From the NCBI RefSeq assembly GCF_000176515.1, contig NZ_ADAQ01000008.1:1-64000 (forward strand): DNA of 64,000 nucleotides, given 5' to 3'. Positions 29,424 to 40,428 of this stretch are shown here, in pieces. The position numbers were made by a program, and so were the translations under genes. How positions within the stretch are numbered: the first letter of the stretch is position 1; each line of letters starts with the position of its first letter. The notes beneath the pieces are model-generated. The model was given only the letters and a program-made list of their open reading frames with translations, was not told where the DNA came from and searched no databases. This DNA is from Grimontia hollisae CIP 101886 (GTDB lineage: Bacteria; Pseudomonadota; Gammaproteobacteria; Enterobacterales; Vibrionaceae).

Positions 29424-31346
29424 ATGATCACTATTTCTGATATTCAGCTACTTCGTGGCGGCAAACCGCTGCTTAACCAGGCATCTGCAACCATTCACCC
29501 CGGAGATAAAGTCGGTCTGGTCGGTAAAAATGGCTGCGGTAAATCCTCCCTGTTCGCGTTATTGAAAGGCGAATTGTCCTTAGATGCTGGCAGCTGTAAT
29601 CTCCCCAGTGGCTGGCAAATGGCATGGGTAGCTCAGGAAACCCCGGCACTTGAGCGAGAAGCTATCGAGTATGTCATTGATGGCGACCGTGAATACCGCG
29701 CGCTGGAGCAGGCACTGCGCGCTGCCGAAGCCGCTGATGACGGCCATAAAGTGGCCACCCTGCATGACAAGATTGATGCCGTGGGGGGGTACAGCATTCG
29801 CGCCCGTGCGGCAGAGTTGCTCGACGGTCTGGGGTTCCGCCAGGAACAGATGCGCTGGAACCTGACCCAGTTCTCCGGTGGCTGGCGTATGCGCCTGAAC
29901 CTCGCCCAGGCACTGATCTGCCGCTCAGACCTGCTACTGCTTGACGAGCCGACCAACCACCTGGATTTGGATGCCGTCATGTGGCTGGAAAAATGGCTGC
30001 AAAACTACCGTGGCACCCTGGTACTGATTTCCCATGACCGTGATTTCCTCGACCCTGTGGTCAACCGGATCATCCATATCGAAAACGAACAGCTGAACGA
30101 ATACACCGGTAACTATTCGGCGTTCGAAACCATGCGTGCAGAAAAACTCATTCTGCAACAGGCAATGTACCAGAAGCAGCAAAAGCAGATGGCACATATG
30201 CAGTCCTACATCGACCGCTTCCGCTACAAAGCCAGCAAGGCTCGCCAGGCACAGAGCCGTATCAAAGCCCTCGAACGGATGGAAAAGGTGCTGCCCGCGC
30301 AGTTTGATAATCCTTTCAGCTTTGAATTCCGCGAACCGTCGGCGCTGCCAAACCCTATCCTGATGATGGAAGATGTCTGCGCGGGTTACGGTGATACCCT
30401 GATCCTGGAAAAAATCTTCCTGAATCTGGTGCCCGGCAGCCGCATTGGCCTGCTGGGACGCAACGGTGCAGGTAAATCAACACTTATCAAGCTACTTTCC
30501 GGAACCGTGCCGCCAAAAGCCGGCGAGCTCCGTTACTCCCAAGGGGTGAAAATCGGGTATTTCGCCCAGCACCAGCTGGAGACCCTGCGTGATGACGAAA
30601 CCGCCCTGCAACACCTGATGCGGCTGGCACCGGAAGCCACTGAACAACAGCTTCGCGACTACCTCGGCAGTTTCGGTTTCCATGGCGACAAGGCACTGGA
30701 CGTGATTGCACCTTTCTCCGGTGGCGAAAAAGCGCGGCTGGTGCTGGCACTGATCGTATGGCAAAAGCCCAACCTGCTGCTACTCGACGAACCGACCAAC
30801 CATCTGGATCTCGACATGCGCGCCGCACTGACCATGGCATTGCAGTCTTTTGAAGGTGCAATGGTGATTGTCAGCCACGATCGTTACTTGCTGCGCGCCA
30901 CCACCGATGATTTGTATCTGGTGCACGACCGTAAAGTGGAGCCGTTCAATGGTGACCTGAATGACTACTACCAGTGGCTGAGTGAACTGCAACGTTCAGA
31001 GCGCCGTCAGGAGCAGGCAGACAACCCCAAAACCACCGGGGCGAATACGCAGGCGGCCCGGAAAGAGCAAAAGCGTCTGGAAGCCGAGTTCCGCCGCCAG
31101 ACCGCGCCAATTCGTAAGAAAATTGACACGCTGGATACACAGCTCGAAAAATTCTCTGTCAAAATTGCAGACATTGAATCTCAATTGGCAGAACCTTCTC
31201 TTTATGACGCATCCAACAAAGAGAAGCTCACGGAATTGCTGCGAGAGCAGGCAACAGCGAAATCATCGCTTGAAGAGGTTGAACTGGAATGGATGGATCT
31301 TCAGGAACAACTGGAGCAAATGGAAGCGGCGTTCCAAAGCCGCTGA
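29424..31346 (+). CDS. yheS: ABC-F family ribosome-associated ATPase YheS
   Basis: 640 residues, two ABC domains in one chain and no membrane domain. First site: GLVGKNGCGKSS, FSGGWRMRLNLAQA, LLLLDEPTNHLD. Second: GLLGRNGAGKST, FSGGEKARLVLA, LLLLDEPTNHLD. The linker between them (about 240-310) is the P-site tRNA interaction motif, and a coiled C-terminus (about 560-640) follows. ABC-F proteins of this type act on stalled ribosomes. The last 58 bases overlap the next gene. Confidence 0.96.
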   Translation: MITISDIQLLRGGKPLLNQASATIHPGDKVGLVGKNGCGKSSLFALLKGELSLDAGSCNLPSGWQMAWVAQETPALEREAIEYVIDGDREYRALEQALRAAEAADDGHKVATLHDKIDAVGGYSIRARAAELLDGLGFRQEQMRWNLTQFSGGWRMRLNLAQALICRSDLLLLDEPTNHLDLDAVMWLEKWLQNYRGTLVLISHDRDFLDPVVNRIIHIENEQLNEYTGNYSAFETMRAEKLILQQAMYQKQQKQMAHMQSYIDRFRYKASKARQAQSRIKALERMEKVLPAQFDNPFSFEFREPSALPNPILMMEDVCAGYGDTLILEKIFLNLVPGSRIGLLGRNGAGKSTLIKLLSGTVPPKAGELRYSQGVKIGYFAQHQLETLRDDETALQHLMRLAPEATEQQLRDYLGSFGFHGDKALDVIAPFSGGEKARLVLALIVWQKPNLLLLDEPTNHLDLDMRAALTMALQSFEGAMVIVSHDRYLLRATTDDLYLVHDRKVEPFNGDLNDYYQWLSELQRSERRQEQADNPKTTGANTQAARKEQKRLEAEFRRQTAPIRKKIDTLDTQLEKFSVKIADIESQLAEPSLYDASNKEKLTELLREQATAKSSLEEVELEWMDLQEQLEQMEAAFQSR

Positions 31347-31804
31347 AACAACAAGCCACGGTCGATGGGCTGTGGCAGTTTTGTCTGCATCACTACGGTC
31401 AGCAGGAAGTCAAACACGCCTGTCTGAAGCTGCAAGACCAGTGTAAAGGCAATGTAAACCTTGCCCTTTTGCTGGCCTGGCTGGAAGATGCCGGTTTCAC
31501 CCTTTCGGCCCCTTCCCTGACAGCGCTGCGCCATTCGCTGGTGCAGTCAGAAACCCTGATAAGCCGCTACCGCCTGATGCGACGTGAACTCAAACCCCAG
31601 CTTTCACGGGGCGCCTACCAGAAAATGCTCAACTATGAGCTGACACTGGAAAAATTCCAGCAACAGGCGCTGATCACCTGCATCAACCAGCTTCCCTGGG
31701 AAGAACACACTTCCTCAGCGCTGGCGGCGTATTGTTCCCAACTGGAAGGCGACGGAGGTCATCTCTATCCAACACTGATGAAAGGGCTTCACACTTTCTC
31801 CTGA
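31289..31804 (+). CDS. TIGR02444 family protein, overlapping yheS
   Basis: 171 residues, related to the small helical family (DUF2390/TIGR02444) often found beside yheS in marine gammaproteobacteria. The function is unknown. The only ATG in frame is at 31289, which makes its first 19 codons overlap yheS in another frame. The recognisable family sequence begins at about residue 28 (LWQFCLHHYG), so the true start may be later and non-ATG. Probably translationally coupled to yheS. Confidence 0.75.
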   Translation: MDGSSGTTGANGSGVPKPLKQQATVDGLWQFCLHHYGQQEVKHACLKLQDQCKGNVNLALLLAWLEDAGFTLSAPSLTALRHSLVQSETLISRYRLMRRELKPQLSRGAYQKMLNYELTLEKFQQQALITCINQLPWEEHTSSALAAYCSQLEGDGGHLYPTLMKGLHTFS

Positions 31805-32123
31805 TAAAGCCCCAATATGGCAGTCTTCGCGTTGCTATACCAAGAGTCTGCCTGCCCCACCTTTACCCATAAATGGCGGTGCATTGACATCTTACACCCA
31901 GATAAAAATCAGGCAGGATGCCGTCAATGTCCCCATCAGGCGGTTGAATACCATCCAGCTTCGCTCGCAACATCAGCCAAACATCATAGACCGCGCACAG
32001 ATAACCCGTTTCAAATAAAACTAGGCAAATAGAACTGGCACTTTGGTAGAGCCGTATGAAAAACTGGCACGGTTGCTTGCCAACCCACCTATCACCGAAT
32101 TTACCTTGTAAGAGAAAAAGATA
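31805..32123. other. 319-base gap between TIGR02444 and yheT
   Basis: Low-content region with no supported gene. It is A/C-rich and has a run of short open segments only. A sequence TGGCACGGTTGCTTGC (32065-32080) looks like a sigma-54 promoter but the spacing is one base too long. No terminator-like hairpin was seen. Confidence 0.4.
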
Positions 32124-33104
32124 GTGACTGAATCACTCCCCTTTGTTCCACTGAAAGGCGGTAAAAACCCGCACATCCAGACCCTGTTGCCCCGTTTTCT
32201 GCGCAGAAAAGCGGTGTTTGAGCCAGTGTGGGAGCGCCTTGCCACGCCGGATGGTGATTTTCTGGATATCAGTTGGACAGAGCCACCGTCACAGGCGAGC
32301 AACAAGCCGGTTGTGGTCTTATTTCACGGCCTTGCAGGCTGTTTTTACAGCCCGTATGCCAATGGACTGCTTAATGCTTTTAAACAGCAGGGATGGCTGG
32401 GCGTACTGATGCACTTTCGCGGTTGCAGCGGTGCGCTGAACAGGCTGCCACGCAGTTACCACTCGGGTGAAACCAGCGACGCCCGCTTTTTTCTCGAACA
32501 CTTGCAAGCACGCTTTCCAGACAGTCCCAAAGCCGCAGTTGGCGTCTCTCTCGGTGGCAATATGCTGGTCAGGTATCTGGCGTCATACCGAAGTGACCCC
32601 ATCATCCGGGCTGGATGTGCAATTAGCCCTCCCCTCAATCTGGCGGCCTGTTCGCAGCGTATTAACCAAGGGTTCTCTAAGATCTATCAGGCCTACCTGT
32701 TACGTTCAATGAACCGCACTCTCCATAACAAGTTGGCGCGCCACCCACAAATTGGCCATTGGAAAAGCGGTGACACTATCGATATATCGACCTTGTACCA
32801 GTTTGACCAAACTGTCACCGCTCCCCTCCATGGTTTTGGCGATGCAGAAGATTATTACCGACAATGCAGTGGCTTAGATGTGTTGCAAGATATTGCGACG
32901 CCATTAAAAGTGATCCATGCTAAAGACGATCCCTTTATGACCGAGGCGGTGATCCCTAATGCGCCGCTGCCGGAAAATATCGAGTATCACCTGACCGATT
33001 ATGGCGGTCATGTTGGATTTATCTCAGGCACCTTGAAGCAACCGGATTTCTGGTTGGAAAGAGAAGTGCCACGCTGGCTACCCCTGCACATTGAGGCCGG
33101 ATAA
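32124..33104 (+). CDS. yheT: YheT family alpha/beta hydrolase
   Basis: 326 residues. The nucleophile elbow GVSLGG (about residues 144-149), the acid in HAKDDPFM and the His in DYGGHVGF form a normal catalytic triad. NPHIQTLLPR at the N-terminus is diagnostic of the COG0429 group. Substrate unknown; esterase or carboxylesterase activity is likely. Start is GTG at 32124. Downstream of yheS and before yheU/prkB, as in E. coli apart from the inserted gene that follows. Confidence 0.93.
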   Translation: MTESLPFVPLKGGKNPHIQTLLPRFLRRKAVFEPVWERLATPDGDFLDISWTEPPSQASNKPVVVLFHGLAGCFYSPYANGLLNAFKQQGWLGVLMHFRGCSGALNRLPRSYHSGETSDARFFLEHLQARFPDSPKAAVGVSLGGNMLVRYLASYRSDPIIRAGCAISPPLNLAACSQRINQGFSKIYQAYLLRSMNRTLHNKLARHPQIGHWKSGDTIDISTLYQFDQTVTAPLHGFGDAEDYYRQCSGLDVLQDIATPLKVIHAKDDPFMTEAVIPNAPLPENIEYHLTDYGGHVGFISGTLKQPDFWLEREVPRWLPLHIEAG

Positions 33105-33146
33105 CGGCTCTACAACACGAATAAAGCAGGGTAAGAGAGGTGAACC

Positions 33147-34124
33147 ATGGCAACATTTCGCGCTGTTTGTTTATGTTTTCTGTTGTTCTCTCATATTGGA
33201 CAGGCAGATGACAGTACGCCACCGAGCTTCGGACCGCTGATTGTCCAAAGTCAGGCGCCGCTGCAAATCACTGGGCTTACCCCCATCTTGCAAGATCCCT
33301 TGTCACTCAACGCTGGACAAAGCGACCTCTTTGCCAGCGCCACTGTTGGCAGCGTTTGGGCCAACACTCCGGAATACCAACTCGACTATTACCACAACCA
33401 ATTTATGGCAGGCTTTCTCCATGCATTGGATGAGCAAAAACGGGTAGGTCTATGGCTGCAATACCGCTACGCCGCCAACAACCGGCTGGATGGCCTGACT
33501 GAAGCCTTCCACCGCTTCTTTGGTATCGACCAAAATGGGCGTACAGAGGTCGATGAAGATAGGTTCTACATCGATATTCCCGCAACGATGGACGCGCCGG
33601 CAAAGGATTTTGTCGGCGATGCTATCATCAGTGCCATCAATGTCTATGGCGAGCAAACACTTTATCAAACGATGCACCATGCCGTCAGTGCGGGGGTTAC
33701 CCTGTTCTTCAACCGCGTAAACCACGGGGTATTTGCCAATACGTCTTTCGAGCAAGCGGCACAAATCAACTATGGTTATCACCATGAAAAACACCGCCTG
33801 ACTGCAACAGTCGCATTGGTTCACCGTCCGGATAAGCCCCAACACGTTATGGCGGTGAAACCCTGGGGCGTACATGCTGGTATCAGCTACCAATACCGCT
33901 GGCTTGATAACCACGAGCTTATTGGCGAATACCTTATTTCTCAGGGCAAAGGTGATGATCCCAGGCTGGGTGAGTTTAACGCCCTGGTACATGAATTTGC
34001 GCTGGGCTACCGCTACCTTTTTGGCTCCAGTGCGCTAGAATTGGTCGCGCTTGAAAATATGTTTAACCACGACAACAGCACCGACATTGTCTTTAGTGCT
34101 ACTTTCCGGCACCGTTTTTTGTAG
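33147..34124 (+). CDS. DUF3187 family protein
   Basis: 325 residues. The signal peptide ends near HIGQADD. The rest is rich in alternating polar/aromatic beta segments ([31 protein letters not shown]) and ends with Phe-rich ATFRHRFL, which suggests an outer-membrane beta-barrel of the DUF3187 type. The function is unknown. It starts 42 bases after yheT and ends 14 bases before yheU; E. coli has nothing in this slot. Confidence 0.75.
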   Translation: MATFRAVCLCFLLFSHIGQADDSTPPSFGPLIVQSQAPLQITGLTPILQDPLSLNAGQSDLFASATVGSVWANTPEYQLDYYHNQFMAGFLHALDEQKRVGLWLQYRYAANNRLDGLTEAFHRFFGIDQNGRTEVDEDRFYIDIPATMDAPAKDFVGDAIISAINVYGEQTLYQTMHHAVSAGVTLFFNRVNHGVFANTSFEQAAQINYGYHHEKHRLTATVALVHRPDKPQHVMAVKPWGVHAGISYQYRWLDNHELIGEYLISQGKGDDPRLGEFNALVHEFALGYRYLFGSSALELVALENMFNHDNSTDIVFSATFRHRFL

Positions 34125-34138
34125 TAGGTAATGCCCCC

Positions 34139-34354
34139 ATGATTGTTCCCTGGCAAGAGATCCCAGAAGAGACCCTGAGAAATCTGATTGAACACTTCGT
34201 GCTGCGTGAAGGCACGGATTATGGCGAGCAGGAAGCCAGTTTTGCGGACAAGGTAGAACAGGTTTATTTCCTGCTCAAAAACAAAGAAGCTGTCGTCGTG
34301 TATTCCGAACTGCATGAAACGGTGGATATCAAACCTGTGCGATCACTTGCTTAG
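34139..34354 (+). CDS. yheU: YheU family protein (UPF0270)
   Basis: 71 residues starting [21 protein letters not shown], diagnostic of UPF0270. Its function is unknown. It is probably cotranscribed with prkB, which begins 71 bases later, as in E. coli. Confidence 0.92.
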   Translation: MIVPWQEIPEETLRNLIEHFVLREGTDYGEQEASFADKVEQVYFLLKNKEAVVVYSELHETVDIKPVRSLA

Positions 34355-34425
34355 CCCCCCCAACTTGACCCAGACACCAAGACCCTGTTAACTGTTGCCA
34401 TCTTTCTACATTGACAGGGTTTGTC

Positions 34426-35295
34426 ATGTCTGCAAAACATCCCATTATTGCAGTCACCGGTTCATCCGGCGCAGGAACAACTACCACCTCTGATGCTTTT
34501 CGCAAAATTTTCAATATGATGAAAATCAGCGCAGCCTGGGTGGAAGGTGACAGTTTTCACCGTTATACCCGTCCCGAAATGGACGTAGAAATCCGAAAAG
34601 CGAAAGAGCAGGGCCGGCATATCAGTTACTTTGGCCCCACCGCCAACGACTTCCCAAGGCTCGAATCTTTTTTTAAGGAATATGGCGAGCAAGGTACCGG
34701 CCAGTTCCGCCGCTATCTCCATACCTTTGATGAAGCAGTGCCTTACAACCAGATGCCAGGCACCTTTACTGCCTGGCAGGATTTACCGGCCAATACTGAT
34801 CTTATGTTCTATGAGGGGTTGCATGGCGGTGTGGTCGACGGTGAAAACAACGTCGCCCAACACGTCGATTTGCTGATTGGTATGGTACCAATTGTAAACC
34901 TGGAGTGGATCCAGAAGTTCGTCCGCGACACCCGCGATCGCGGCCACTCCCGTGAAGCCGTCATGGATTCTATTGTCCGCTCGATGGATGATTACCTGAA
35001 CTACATCACCCCACAGTTCAGTCGTACCCACATTAACTTCCAGCGGGTGCCGACAGTAGACACGTCCAACCCGCTCAATGCCAAAGGGATCCCCAGTCTG
35101 GATGAAAGTTTCGTGGTGATCCGTTTCCGGGGCATCAAACATGTTGATTTTCCTTATTTGTTGGCGATGATCCAGGGATCTTTTATGTCACGCCACAATA
35201 CCCTGGTGGTCCCCGGCGGCAAGATGAGCTTTGCCATGGAGCTCATTATCCGCCCACTTATCCAACAGCTGATTGAAACCGGCAAGATAAGCTAG
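34426..35295 (+). CDS. prkB: phosphoribulokinase-like protein PrkB
   Basis: 289 residues. The P loop GSSGAGTTT (about 12-20) and MSAKHPIIAVTG at the start match E. coli PrkB, a bacterial relative of phosphoribulokinase. No Calvin-cycle partner is nearby and the natural substrate is unsettled. The start is the ATG at 34426; the TTG five codons upstream is not supported by the family. It is convergent with yhfA. Confidence 0.94.
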   Translation: MSAKHPIIAVTGSSGAGTTTTSDAFRKIFNMMKISAAWVEGDSFHRYTRPEMDVEIRKAKEQGRHISYFGPTANDFPRLESFFKEYGEQGTGQFRRYLHTFDEAVPYNQMPGTFTAWQDLPANTDLMFYEGLHGGVVDGENNVAQHVDLLIGMVPIVNLEWIQKFVRDTRDRGHSREAVMDSIVRSMDDYLNYITPQFSRTHINFQRVPTVDTSNPLNAKGIPSLDESFVVIRFRGIKHVDFPYLLAMIQGSFMSRHNTLVVPGGKMSFAMELIIRPLIQQLIETGKIS

Positions 35296-35363
35296 ACCTT
35301 TTGTCCCCCAGGTAAGCACCGCAACGGTATAAACAGAAACTTGTCTGATAGCCTCCCCCCCCC

Positions 35364-35404
35364 AAAAAGAAACCGGAGGAGAAGCTTCCCCCTCCTTCGG
35401 TTTC
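35364..35404 (-). terminator. terminator for yhfA (convergent with prkB)
   Basis: On the minus strand, GAAACCGAAGG / CCTCCGGTTTC with a longer loop is followed by TTTTT and then G/C-rich sequence. It separates the convergent prkB and yhfA genes and could act from either side. Confidence 0.7.
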
Positions 35405-35427
35405 AGATTGGTAACAATGTTACACAT

Positions 35428-35835
35428 TCAGACGGTCTCAATAACTTCATAACTGTGCGTCATTTCTACCCCCGCACCGAGCATCAAACAGACCGAGCAG
35501 TATTTTTCAAGGCTGTCTTTTACAGCCGTCGCCACCAGGTTTTCATCTAAATTTTTGCCCGACACCACGAAATGAATGTTAATACGGGTAAACAGGCGCG
35601 GTGCTTGCTCACGCCGCTCTGCGCTGAGCTCTGCCACGCAAGACGTGACCTGCTGTGCGCCTGCTTTCAGTGCAGCGACCACGTCAACGGAGCTGCAACC
35701 GCCAGCCCCCATCAATACCATTTCCATTGGACTTGGCGCATTTTCACCACCATTTCCATCCATCACAATACTGTGACCAGAATTTGATAGTCCGAGGAAG
35801 GTCTCATTTCCACACCATTTGACGTTCGCTTGCAT
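35428..35835 (-). CDS. yhfA: OsmC family protein YhfA
   Basis: 135 residues. Conserved Cys residues are in GAGGCSSVDVVAAL (about 53) and EKYCSVC (about 117), like thiol-dependent peroxidases of the OsmC/Ohr family. Whether YhfA has peroxidase activity is not known. It is divergent from crp with 236 bases between. Confidence 0.93.
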   Translation of the reverse strand: MQANVKWCGNETFLGLSNSGHSIVMDGNGGENAPSPMEMVLMGAGGCSSVDVVAALKAGAQQVTSCVAELSAERREQAPRLFTRINIHFVVSGKNLDENLVATAVKDSLEKYCSVCLMLGAGVEMTHSYEVIETV

Positions 35836-35861
35836 TACTTGCCTCCAATTACTTTCAGTGT

Positions 35862-35877
35862 CGTGATCTTGTCCACG
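35862..35877. promoter_or_regulatory. candidate CRP site in the yhfA-crp region
   Basis: CGTGA-N6-CCACG matches the CRP palindrome TGTGA-N6-TCACA at 7 of 10 positions. In E. coli crp is controlled by its own product from a site in this gap. Proposed by position; not strong. Confidence 0.3.
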
Positions 35878-35966
35878 TTTTTAGCCTTTAATAGCGGCCT
35901 AAGTCCATATCAAAATCAAGAAATCGTGCTGGAAAAAGGATAAACTCAATGGCTCAAACAGAGAGC

Positions 35967-35995
35967 TTGTAGCCTGACTGCTGACACTTTATGCT
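35967..35995 (+). promoter_or_regulatory. probable crp promoter
   Basis: -35 TTGTAG (35967-35972), a 17 bp spacer and -10 TATGCT (35990-35995). The transcript would begin near 36002 and have a leader of about 70 bases before the crp ATG. Confidence 0.5.
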
Positions 35996-36071
35996 ATCCA
36001 ACGGACTTGTGCCGCAAAACGGTGGGCTAAGGAAGACTCATCAGGCAACAACTGCAGAGGAAATGAGAGAT

Positions 36072-36704
36072 ATGGTTCCAGGAAAACCTCAAACAGACCC
36101 AACATTAGAGTGGTTCCTTTCACACTGCCACATTCATAAGTATCCGTCGAAAAGCACACTTATCCATGCTGGTGAGAAAGCCGAGACGCTGTACTACATT
36201 GTCAAAGGTTCTGTGGCGGTACTGATCAAGGATGAAGAAGGCAAAGAGATGATCCTCTCTTACCTCAATCAGGGCGACTTCATTGGTGAGTTAGGCCTAT
36301 TTGAGGAAGATCAGGAGCGTACCGCTTGGGTTCGCGCGAAATCTCCATGTGAAGTTGCAGAAATCTCATTCAAGAAATTCCGCCAGCTGATCCAGGTGAA
36401 TCCGGATATCCTGATGCGCCTGTCTTCTCAGATGGCTCGCCGTCTGCAAGTGACCAGCCAGAAAGTCGGTGACTTGGCGTTTCTGGATGTCACCGGTCGT
36501 ATTGCACAGACACTGCTGAACCTGGCAAAACAACCCGACGCAATGACCCACCCAGACGGTATGCAAATCAAGATCACCCGTCAGGAAATCGGTCAAATCG
36601 TTGGCTGTTCACGTGAAACCGTCGGCCGTATCCTGAAGATGCTGGAAGAGCAGAACTTGATTTCCGCACACGGTAAAACCATCGTGGTATACGGCACCCG
36701 TTAG
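36072..36704 (+). CDS. crp: cAMP receptor protein CRP
   Basis: 210 residues, the same length as E. coli CRP and nearly identical by eye. The cyclic-nucleotide-binding beta-roll (about 10-110) includes GELGLFEE and the Arg/Ser pair that contacts cAMP. The helix-turn-helix (about 168-190) is [19 protein letters not shown]. The ATG at 36072 ([11 protein letters not shown]) was chosen over upstream codons because it matches the family start. A transcriptional activator in the global carbon-control circuit. Terminator follows. Confidence 0.97.
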   Translation: MVPGKPQTDPTLEWFLSHCHIHKYPSKSTLIHAGEKAETLYYIVKGSVAVLIKDEEGKEMILSYLNQGDFIGELGLFEEDQERTAWVRAKSPCEVAEISFKKFRQLIQVNPDILMRLSSQMARRLQVTSQKVGDLAFLDVTGRIAQTLLNLAKQPDAMTHPDGMQIKITRQEIGQIVGCSRETVGRILKMLEEQNLISAHGKTIVVYGTR

Positions 36705-36732
36705 GCCTAGCCGCGCCACAGCGGATAAGAGA

Positions 36733-36759
36733 AGCCACCGTTTTTGCGGTGGCTTTTTT
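36733..36759 (+). terminator. terminator after crp
   Basis: Perfect stem GCCACCG / CGGTGGC with a six-base TTTTTG loop and TTTTTT. It is 29 bases after the crp stop. Confidence 0.93.
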
Positions 36760-36876
36760 GCTGGTTAAGTGATCACAATCACGTCGGTTTCCCTGCCATT
36801 CGGGCAGTTGAGTGCTAAATTTCAATACAAATTATGCATGCATTTGCGCACAGTCGTTGTAGCAGGGAGCATCGAC

Positions 36877-37071
36877 ATGGACATGGAACTTCAGCACTTT
36901 TCAACTCCATCACCCAAGCCGCCCATCATTGCGCCACCCGGACACCTCAGTACAGAGTTGACCGGTTTCAGCGATCCGGGGCACTACCAGATCCAGCGTA
37001 TGCTGGGAGAAGACCGTCGACGCTTTGATACCCCGGTTAACGGCGAGTGGCCTTCGCCACAGGCCTACTGA
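36877..37071 (+). CDS. possible small protein downstream of crp
   Basis: 64 residues with an AGGGAG 8 bases upstream of the ATG at 36877 and a normal stop at 37071. It is rich in Pro and charged residues; no family recognised. The open frame itself extends upstream to 36769, but the part after 36877 has the ribosome binding site. It is convergent with the DUF1338 gene. Could equally be a chance frame in a spacer. Confidence 0.35.
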   Translation: MDMELQHFSTPSPKPPIIAPPGHLSTELTGFSDPGHYQIQRMLGEDRRRFDTPVNGEWPSPQAY

Positions 37072-37088
37072 GCAAGCAAAACATCCCG

Positions 37089-37883
37089 TCAGTTGGTGCT
37101 TTCAAATATCTTGTCTGCCGAGGCCTCCACAAAGCCCTGGTAGAGCGAGCCATCATCCAGCGGATAGCGCTTGGCAAACTCATAAAACCCACCCGGCACA
37201 CATTTTTCACCGTCACTGAAGCGCACCATTACTTTATCCGCCATGGTTGATGACTGTTCAAGGAAAACCTCTGGACTGCCTTTGACTTCACCACCCGATT
37301 CATTGATAGAAAAGCCAGATTGACGCAGCACATCATTGACCCCTTTCACCGAATCTAAGGTGCTCAACGGATTCACACTGACAGTAAAGTGATTGGCACC
37401 AAAGCCATGGGCTGACAGCCAACCGGCATACTCACTCTCACTTGCCAGCGTCTGGTAGGTATCAAAGTCGATATCCCACAACCTGCCGCCATAGAGAAAG
37501 GCGGGATCGTCCAGCGCCGTTTCATCAACCTGATCCACCAACGCACGCACCGCCATCTGTAACCTTGAAGAACACTGCCCGACTAAAAGCTCACTGATAA
37601 ACACTTTGGGCGCATCAGGATTCGGGTGCTCAAAATGGCGCGCAAACAGCTTCTTCGCTTTGAACTCATATTCCCCTTTGGGTTCATAGCCGATGGCGAT
37701 AAAAGGGGCCGCCAGACGATCAAGCCCCACTTTGGGCAGCGCAAAAGTGCGCAGCGCGATGTGATCATTGAGCAGCGGTGCACCTTCTTCCAACAGCGCA
37801 TGTACCTTCGCTGCGGAGGGACACAAACGCGTGATGTAATCTTGCCAAAGTCCGTCGAATAAAGCCTGAACGCGTTCCATCAT
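37089..37883 (-). CDS. DUF1338 family protein
   Basis: 264 residues. The family is typified by YdcJ and HglS, the non-haem iron dioxygenase-decarboxylase acting on 2-oxoadipate in lysine catabolism. Conserved segments (HIALRTFALPK at about 41-51, AHGFGANHFTVSVN about 158-171 with His, KRYPLDDGSLYQGF near the end) fit the metal-binding fold. Substrate here is not known. It lies 15 bases after astD on the same strand and so probably belongs to the arginine-catabolism unit. Confidence 0.8.
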   Translation of the reverse strand: MMERVQALFDGLWQDYITRLCPSAAKVHALLEEGAPLLNDHIALRTFALPKVGLDRLAAPFIAIGYEPKGEYEFKAKKLFARHFEHPNPDAPKVFISELLVGQCSSRLQMAVRALVDQVDETALDDPAFLYGGRLWDIDFDTYQTLASESEYAGWLSAHGFGANHFTVSVNPLSTLDSVKGVNDVLRQSGFSINESGGEVKGSPEVFLEQSSTMADKVMVRFSDGEKCVPGGFYEFAKRYPLDDGSLYQGFVEASADKIFESTN

Positions 37884-37898
37884 ATCCTCCTGATACCA

Positions 37899-39368
<1,470 letters not shown>

Positions 39369-40385
39369 CTAAACTGACACCAGCCGTACTGTCTCACCGT
39401 CTTCCACCCCCAGCGCTTCTGCCACATCCCTACCGATAAGGGCTTCGTTGCGCTCCTCATCAATGGCCACCTTGGTTGCGGTGGCACGGAAGTTTTCAAA
39501 ATCGCTGTTACAAACCAGATAATCCTGTGCACTGCTGTGCTCGGCGATCTTCACTCTGGCGGTGAATGACCGTCGAATGGAATCTATATTCTGGCGAAGG
39601 CATTCCACCGTCGGGCCTGCATCGAAAATGTCGACATAGCCACGGCAGGTGAAACCTTCTTTTTCCAAAAGGCGGAGCGCCGGTCGGGTTTTCTCGTGCA
39701 CCTGACCAATCACAGCCCGGGCCTCCTCGCTCAGCAAGCTGGTATAAATTGGCAATTTTGGCATCAAATCGGCAATAAAGCCTTTCTGGCCAGTGCCCGT
39801 CAGATAATCCGCCAAAGTGAAATCAATTGAGAAGAAATGCTCTTTCAGCCATGCCCAGAACGGGGAATTACCGTCTTCGTCTGAGACACCACGCATCTCG
39901 GCAAACACCACGTCTGAAAACTTTTCCGGGAATTGTGCCAGCATGAGAAAGCGACATTTAGACAATAATTTACCGTTCAGCCCGCCACGGAATTCCGGAC
40001 GCAAGAACAAGGTGCAGATTTCTGTTGCACCGGTGTAATTGTTGCCAAAAGTCAGCACCTCCACCACATTGTGTACATTAAGACGGCGCGAATGGTGGAC
40101 GATTTTGCTGATGTGATAGCTGTAGAACGGGTTATCCATCCCAATAGCGGCTTCAATGCCTGTGGTGCCGGCCACGTCACCCGTTTCGGTGTCTTCCGCC
40201 ACCATCAGGTAGCCTTCCATTCCCGGCACCTGAGCGTTACGGGCAAAGCTTTCCAGTGAATGATCAATCCGCCCTTTGATAAGGGTTTCATCCACTGGCA
40301 ACGAGGTAAAACCATGTCCCGACTCCTCGGCACACAGCATCAGGGCACCAAAATCCGTTTCCCTGATTGGGCGAATTACCAGCAT
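39369..40385 (-). CDS. astA: arginine N-succinyltransferase AstA
   Basis: 338 residues starting MLVIRPIRETDFGALM, an acetyltransferase-like fold. It succinylates arginine from succinyl-CoA, the first step of the ammonia-producing arginine pathway. It is 43 bases after astC/argD and 12 before astD, so one transcript is likely. Confidence 0.95.
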   Translation of the reverse strand: MLVIRPIRETDFGALMLCAEESGHGFTSLPVDETLIKGRIDHSLESFARNAQVPGMEGYLMVAEDTETGDVAGTTGIEAAIGMDNPFYSYHISKIVHHSRRLNVHNVVEVLTFGNNYTGATEICTLFLRPEFRGGLNGKLLSKCRFLMLAQFPEKFSDVVFAEMRGVSDEDGNSPFWAWLKEHFFSIDFTLADYLTGTGQKGFIADLMPKLPIYTSLLSEEARAVIGQVHEKTRPALRLLEKEGFTCRGYVDIFDAGPTVECLRQNIDSIRRSFTARVKIAEHSSAQDYLVCNSDFENFRATATKVAIDEERNEALIGRDVAEALGVEDGETVRLVSV

Positions 40386-40428
40386 CGTACTTCCTCCTGA
40401 TGCAACGGAGAGCCTAAACCGCCAGGGG

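Noticed and set aside
31817-32032. 71-codon frame in the gap before yheT.
   Set aside because: No ribosome binding site, unusual composition and no similarity recognised.
32065-32080. Sigma-54-like promoter TGGCACGGTTGCTTGC before yheT.
   Set aside because: The distance between the GG and GC elements is one base too long, which is not tolerated by sigma-54 polymerase, and no activator site was seen.
36769-36876. Longer N-terminal version of the small protein after crp.
   Set aside because: It would begin close to the crp terminator without a ribosome binding site; the ATG at 36877 has one.
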